Program-made: the position numbers and the translations under genes
In this document: piece by piece, positions 16,501-18,706 of the stretch
How the letters are laid out: every line of letters starts with the position of its first letter
How positions within the stretch are numbered: position 1 is the first letter of the stretch
NCBI GenBank assembly: GCA_031553705.1
Contig: JAVBLD010000059.1
Coordinates: 1-18,706, forward strand
DNA from: JAVBLD01 sp031553705
GTDB taxonomy: Bacteria; Bacteroidota; Bacteroidia; Bacteroidales; Marinifilaceae
Length of the DNA: 18,706 nucleotides
Direction: 5' to 3'
The notes under the pieces: model-generated
What the model saw: the letters and a program-made list of their open reading frames with translations, nothing else
What the model was told of the DNA's origin: nothing
The model's database searches: none

Positions 16501-17165
16501 ATCCATATATTATACGCATAAAAAAGACTGAGGAAGAAAAGGATAAAACAGCCCAATAACCCATAACTCACCGGTTGGTCCTGATCGTCTCTGTCGTGCG
16601 CAATATAAAATAATACTCGTCCCTCTTTATCCCGAATAGCATGTCCGTTCTCTACCGGCACTTCCGAAACGGTGGTATGATCGGCATGTTCATCTCCTAT
16701 CCGCAGGAACTTTCCGAAAGTATTCCTGACATATTTATTTGTATATGGATAACTGTCCTTTATACGCAGTAAGGCATAATACTCCGTATCCCGGTATTTT
16801 ACCCTCCTGCTTTCGTAAAAACTATTTCCCAGTTTTACCAGGCGATTACCTGAACTTAAAATCTGATACAACCCTTCAACCCCAACCTCGCTATTCGTCC
16901 AAAAAACAATCCTGCTCCCTTTGAAACCGACAAAAGCCAGATCCCTATGCGAATCACTGATATGAAGATCAACACTATCTTTAAATAAAGCCAGTTGTTC
17001 ATCCGCCAACCTCTCCTCCTTATGCAAACCATACTCAATATGCTTGATCCACTGTTCTTTATCCTGCTTGTCAAAAATATACTCCCATAACATGGCACCG
17101 CACAGGACTAACAACCCCGTCAGAAAGATGATAAGTGCCCTACTCTTTATATTTAAGACAATCAC
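13557..17165 (-). CDS. Large NtrY-like membrane sensor histidine kinase
   Basis: A 1202-residue inner-membrane sensor kinase. The N-terminal TM (about 8-28) precedes an extracytoplasmic region to about 200. Some eight hydrophobic segments follow up to about 460, then a second soluble region (about 460-700), two helices (about 700-760), a third soluble sensor-like domain (about 765-890), and the last TM at 894-921. The cytoplasmic end has a HAMP segment (TRPLQMVNDKLKQMRFGG), the H box AHEIKNPLTPMK with phospho-accepting H995, the N box NVLKNAEQSI with N1109, DNGRGIP (D1139) and the G box SSGMGLGLSI. HEIKNPLTP and its surroundings are NtrY-like. The start is a GTG at 17165; no ATG gives the first TM. 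It is 42 nt downstream of rlmH. No response regulator is adjacent, so its partner must be encoded elsewhere. Confidence 0.93.
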   Translation of the reverse strand: MIVLNIKSRALIIFLTGLLVLCGAMLWEYIFDKQDKEQWIKHIEYGLHKEERLADEQLALFKDSVDLHISDSHRDLAFVGFKGSRIVFWTNSEVGVEGLYQILSSGNRLVKLGNSFYESRRVKYRDTEYYALLRIKDSYPYTNKYVRNTFGKFLRIGDEHADHTTVSEVPVENGHAIRDKEGRVLFYIAHDRDDQDQPVSYGLLGCFILFFLSLFYAYNIWMKQAATWGRQLRYTAVFTGALLLLRYIMVAYRIPDFLYRLPIFEADIFRNTFIHSIGDLLVLAICIFQILYIFCYRIKTDFSKKRLRRYRYIFIAGFVLLVFLYADFFRFMIDSVIEDAGIHLNIARVINVELSSIIAFVAIILVGSGLLVMMDCMAGILKKFFSLSEVVKVVSLSMTVLLLAACFVHFYISFWEIVFIWGLFLLSAVNKYVFKREDVQRSVLMLVIFLFSVYMVVVAHKEEYYEEHEKRIGYAKELIEERDNNFEKKLEEIEHVIDTSGKLAGLISRYDERAVQLYLTKDLLDLTGYNYYTSITLCRPGDSLLIRPEKELWKCNDYFSMLIRHSKFRIPKTHFYSVADFDGLVSYLGRFVFDNITLYLRFDSTKDDEGVGYPQILSRKSEEKENKMYRYSYAKYKNGVLITSSGEFNYYKYVSQFGKPNNRYSIVVKDKYSHMLVPVDDCCTLVMSLRESTFPLYYINVLYAFLAYVILSSYALLFRDYRNQDSGKGTLRARIKNSILLLIFVLFVILTSMSIYLNTKSFESRHNAKARQIIRYINKELERLDCVDLNECPDIIKTLSGMSEVLATDMNIYSTKGQLVATSRPEIFQNGFSGLLVNPRALEQIVGKGGMSYVEQEKIGELKYMSAYMPLILENGKSYVLNVPYFIQNDELNLEIIIMIVIAVNIAIAVMVLAFLLSGIVAEQVTRPLQMVNDKLKQMRFGGKNEKIAYRQQDEVGVLVQEYNNMVEKLEESADRLAKSEREGAWREMARQIAHEIKNPLTPMKLNIQFMQRSLLVEDPDNFKKRFKDISAMLIEQIDNMASIASAFSDFAKMSEANNELLNIGELVRSSVKLFESSINDVICDIETGIMIMADRKQMSRVLVNVLKNAEQSIPEERKGMIEICVKREGEKVVVSVKDNGRGIPEEIRGKIFEPNFTTRSSGMGLGLSISYRIVKGMGGTMYFESEVNHGTTFFIVLDCAN

Positions 17166-17207
17166 TTTTTAAAATTTTAGGTTCATACAATACCTGCCTG
17201 CCCGGCA

Positions 17208-17681
17208 TCAGTTGTGATGATAAGGCTCTTCCTTCATAATGGTCATGGCTCGGTACAACTGTTCAACAAAAATAACCCGTATCATCTGGTGGGAAAATGT
17301 CATTGCAGATAGTGATAACATATCGTCTCCCCGCTTATATACACTGTCGGAAAAACCATAAGGTCCTCCTATGATAAAAACAAGCCTCTTCACCCCGATC
17401 AACATTTTTTGTGCCAAAAAATCCGAAAATCCGACAGAGCTATACTGTTTCCCCCGTTCGTCAAGCAAAACCACCGCATCCGACCCCTGTAACTGCCCCA
17501 GTATCTCCTCCCCCTCCTTCTCTTTTTGCACCGCTTCGCTCATATTCTTACTATTCTTAATATCCGGAATCACTTTCATCTCAAAAGAGAGATAGCGCCC
17601 TAACCTTTTCTCATATCCAGCAATCCCTTCCTTTATATAGGAAGCATCTGTTTTTCCGACAACCAGCAGACAAATTTTCAT
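17208..17681 (-). CDS. rlmH: 23S rRNA (pseudouridine1915-N3)-methyltransferase
   Basis: SPOUT-class methyltransferase that modifies pseudouridine 1915 in helix 69 of 23S rRNA on assembled 70S ribosomes, using S-adenosylmethionine. The 157-residue protein, normal for RlmH, has the N-terminal MKICLLVVGKT, the LLDERGKQYSS region, the knot loop FIIGGPYGFSD (GGPYG 105-109), the SAMTFSHQMIRVIFVEQLYRA helix and the diagnostic C-terminal YHHN (YHH 154-156). The ATG at 17681 gives the conserved start; a 10-codon in-frame extension to 17711 overlaps the promoter zone and is unlikely. It is the first gene of a leftward run continuing into the histidine kinase. Confidence 0.96.
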   Translation of the reverse strand: MKICLLVVGKTDASYIKEGIAGYEKRLGRYLSFEMKVIPDIKNSKNMSEAVQKEKEGEEILGQLQGSDAVVLLDERGKQYSSVGFSDFLAQKMLIGVKRLVFIIGGPYGFSDSVYKRGDDMLSLSAMTFSHQMIRVIFVEQLYRAMTIMKEEPYHHN

Positions 17682-17719
17682 CAATATTACTTTTATCAGG
17701 GTATAAACCATTTATCTCT

Positions 17720-17750
17720 CAAATGTATAAAATAAACAAACGCTCACAAA
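17720..17750 (-). promoter_or_regulatory. Promoter of rlmH and the histidine kinase
   Basis: On the minus strand TTTG (17750-17747), an exact 19-nt spacer and TACATTTG (17727-17720) give a perfect TTTG-N19-TAnnTTTG Bacteroidetes promoter. The transcript would start near 17714, leaving a leader of about 32 nt before the rlmH ATG at 17681. This also argues against the upstream start at 17711. Confidence 0.8.
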
Positions 17751-17894
17751 ATCGATCCTCAAAATACTGCCGTTGCTTTTCTGTATAGATGTTCTGCCCG
17801 GGCATAACCGTTTGACTGCGAAACATGTTGATCGGCCAAGCCTAAAAAAAGTACTTTTTTTAAACCTCTGTTATAAAAAATCGAATTTTATCCC

Positions 17895-17902
17895 TATATT
17901 TG
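17895..17902 (+). promoter_or_regulatory. -7 box of the tRNA gene
   Basis: TATATTTG matches TAnnTTTG exactly and lies 38 nt before the tRNA 5' end. No good TTTG is found 19 nt upstream (17872-17875 reads TATA), so the -33 element is weak or absent. The rest of the 229-nt space between rlmH and the tRNA shows nothing else I can support. Confidence 0.55.
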
Positions 17903-17940
17903 CACCCGTTCATCCAAAAGCTGAACTCTTATAAAGAGTA

Positions 17941-18014
17941 GGTCCCATAGCTCAGCTGGTTAGAGCACCTGACTCATAATCAGGGGGTCCTTGGTTCAAG
18001 CCCAAGTGGGACCA
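17941..18014 (+). tRNA. tRNA with CAT anticodon (elongator Met or Ile2)
   Basis: A 74-nt cloverleaf. The acceptor stem GGTCCCA/TGGGACC pairs perfectly, the D arm is GCTC..GAGC, the anticodon stem CCTGA/TCAGG holds the loop CTCATAA with anticodon CAT, the T stem is CTTGG/CCAAG with TTCAAGC loop, and the discriminator is A. No CCA is encoded (ACATAA follows). It is not initiator tRNA, since position 1 pairs with 72 and the anticodon stem lacks the three G-C pairs. CAT fits elongator tRNA-Met or tRNA-Ile2, whose C34 is changed to lysidine by TilS. The C4-G69 and C5-G68 pairs resemble E. coli tRNA-Ile2 more than its tRNA-Met, but the choice is not settled. Confidence 0.95.
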
Positions 18015-18017
18015 CAT

Positions 18018-18060
18018 AAAAGAGAGAGTTACGAAAGATTGTGACTCTCTTTTGTTTTTT
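18018..18060 (+). terminator. Rho-independent terminator of the tRNA
   Basis: AGAGAGTTAC (18023-18032) pairs with GTGACTCTCT (18041-18050), allowing one G-U pair, and the stem extends outward through A-T pairs. The loop is GAAAGATT. TTTTGTTTTTT follows the stem. It begins only a few bases after the tRNA 3' end. Confidence 0.85.
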
Positions 18061-18159
18061 GTGTGCACATTATTTGTACACAATATCAGTTTACCTGAAA
18101 TAAAAGTCAAGCTCATTTAAGGAATTTGTTTTGAAATAATTTTTGTCTTTGAGGATTAA

Positions 18160-18315
18160 CTACTGATTTGCATTATTTATTAATTGCATTCTATCCTTTA
18201 TATCGCTCTGTATTTGTAATATCGTAGGAGTCATGATTTTTACAGGTTTATTCGATGAAATAAACATAGTAAAGCCTAACAATATTGTAAAGATTAGAGG
18301 GATAAAATTCTTCAT
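18160..18315 (-). CDS. Small putative exported peptide, 51 residues
   Basis: An ATG at 18315 opens a 51-codon frame ending in TAG at 18162-18160. The product starts MKNFIPLIFTILLGFTMF and continues ISSNKPVKIMTPTILQIQ, then SDIKDRMQLINNANQ. The first 21 residues look like a signal peptide (positive n-region, long hydrophobic core, small residues SSN), leaving a polar tail of about 30 residues. A -7 box TATTTTTG lies on the same strand at 18355-18348, about 33 nt upstream, supporting expression. No family is recognised; a small secreted or membrane peptide is plausible, and so is a chance frame in this AT-rich DNA. It sits between the tRNA terminator and an IS element and is convergent with the tRNA. 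Confidence 0.45.
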   Translation of the reverse strand: MKNFIPLIFTILLGFTMFISSNKPVKIMTPTILQIQSDIKDRMQLINNANQ

Positions 18316-18347
18316 CAACAAGGGATATTACTATATTCTCGTTTTTC

Positions 18348-18355
18348 CAAAAATA
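18348..18355 (-). promoter_or_regulatory. -7 box upstream of the small exported peptide
   Basis: TATTTTTG on the minus strand is an exact TAnnTTTG match. A TTTG lies upstream at 18382-18379, but with a 23-nt spacer instead of 19. The implied leader before the ATG at 18315 is about 26 nt. Confidence 0.45.
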
Positions 18356-18417
18356 TGCAAATTCCGTGAATTAGTAGCCAAAAACAAACAACCTACATCA
18401 TACTGATTATACGAGCG

Positions 18418-18507
18418 TTACTCATATTTCTTTATTCCATTGACAATTCTATTTATCTGTTTTTTAAACACTGATTCATATAAATTATATTTATTTGTGA
18501 TTGCCAT
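18418..18507 (-). CDS. Very short open frame of 29 codons
   Basis: ATG at 18507 to TAA at 18420-18418 reads MAITNKYNLYESVFKKQ followed by INRIVNGIKKYE. It is basic and helical in character with no recognised relative, no obvious ribosome binding site and no exact promoter box. It lies between the IS element and the 51-codon peptide gene and could be the end of something truncated by the insertion, or noise. The remaining parts of 18061-18568 show nothing else I can support. Confidence 0.15.
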   Translation of the reverse strand: MAITNKYNLYESVFKKQINRIVNGIKKYE

Positions 18508-18547
18508 TTAAATCAATTAATATTGCACTCATATTACTATTGCTCCT

Positions 18548-18569
18548 AATTAATTAAATTTAATTAATT
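18548..18569. repeat. Perfect 22-bp AT-only palindrome beside the IS end
   Basis: The 22 bases 18548-18569 equal their own reverse complement; the left arm begins AATTAATTAAA. It abuts, and overlaps by one base, the apparent terminus of the insertion sequence. Confidence 0.8.
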
Positions 18570-18706
18570 GGAATTCCTAACTAAATCCGCACAAATAGTT
18601 AAGCACTTTTTGCATTTAGTTTCCAGAATTCATCTATTGTCATATTATTCAGAGCTTTGTGGCGTCTGATTTTATTATACCAGATTTCTATGTACTCGAA
18701 GATCTC
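18569..18706 (-). mobile_element. End of an IS3-family insertion sequence (partial)
   Basis: The transposase C-terminus at the window edge and the sequence after its stop codon, running to TGGAATTCCTAACTAAA at 18569-18585 (plus strand), look like the 3' end of an IS3-family element; a TG/CA terminus is typical of the family. The other end and the target duplication lie outside the window, so the exact boundary at 18569 is inferred. Confidence 0.65.
18599..18706 (-). CDS. IS3-family transposase (OrfB) C-terminal fragment
   Basis: The frame enters from the right edge and ends with TAA at 18601-18599, giving 35 codons: EIFEYIEIWYNKIRRHKAL followed by NNMTIDEFWKLNAKSA. The pattern F-x-Y-I-E-x-W-Y-N-x-x-R-x-H-x-A-L is the well-known end of the DDE integrase domain of IS3/IS150-group OrfB transposases, just after the catalytic glutamate, which lies outside the window. 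It mediates cut-out/copy-paste movement of the element. It is truncated here by the window, not visibly by mutation. Confidence 0.88.
   Translation of the reverse strand, partial: EIFEYIEIWYNKIRRHKALNNMTIDEFWKLNAKSA

Overview
The window looks like a chromosomal piece from a Bacteroidales bacterium (Bacteroides/Parabacteroides/Dysgonomonadaceae-like). The grounds are promoters of the TTTG-N19-TAnnTTTG type, very weak Shine-Dalgarno sequences, a tRNA gene without encoded CCA, and marker families typical of this phylum: a HU-CCDC81-type protein, a lone half-size GT5 'glycogen synthase' protein, a DUF1573 protein and a very large NtrY-like histidine kinase. Genus cannot be fixed from the sequence alone.

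Layout. Left edge (1-178): an unrecognised minus-strand open frame that leaves the window. Then 179-1927 (+): a pyridoxal/pyridoxamine kinase and a Cof-type HAD phosphatase. They meet, convergently, a minus-strand run at 5888-1979: YraN nuclease-fold protein, OsmC-like peroxide reductase, NAD-dependent epimerase/dehydratase, release factor RF1 (prfA) and OMP decarboxylase (pyrF). This run is probably transcribed largely as one unit from a promoter near 5915. Divergent from it is the GT5-like gene (6134-6946), with a clear promoter and a strong terminator.

The stretch 6985-9540 is different in character. It holds an apparently decayed minus-strand remnant, a SnoaL/NTF2-like protein with an odd C-terminus, a terminator, a predicted outer-membrane protein and a PAP2 phosphatase. 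The PAP2 gene carries an in-frame 18-bp tandem repeat (19 consecutive leucines) and a frameshift near its 3' end. Related short sequences lie at both ends of this stretch, which therefore looks like a small accessory insertion under decay.

9578-17681 returns to conserved genes: galE (-), a HU-CCDC81 protein with a near-leaderless promoter (+), pssA (-, with a 20-nt convergent overlap), a DUF1573 protein (-), a 1202-residue sensor histidine kinase (-) and rlmH (-). After rlmH and its divergent promoter comes a CAT-anticodon tRNA with terminator. The right end has a 51-codon putative exported peptide, an AT-rich palindrome, and the end of an IS3-family insertion sequence that runs out of the window.

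Most genes are housekeeping and I see no clear new multi-gene system. The best leads are the accessory stretch (poly-leucine repeat, frameshift, flanking repeats), the putative small exported peptide by the tRNA, and the near-leaderless HU-CCDC81 transcript.
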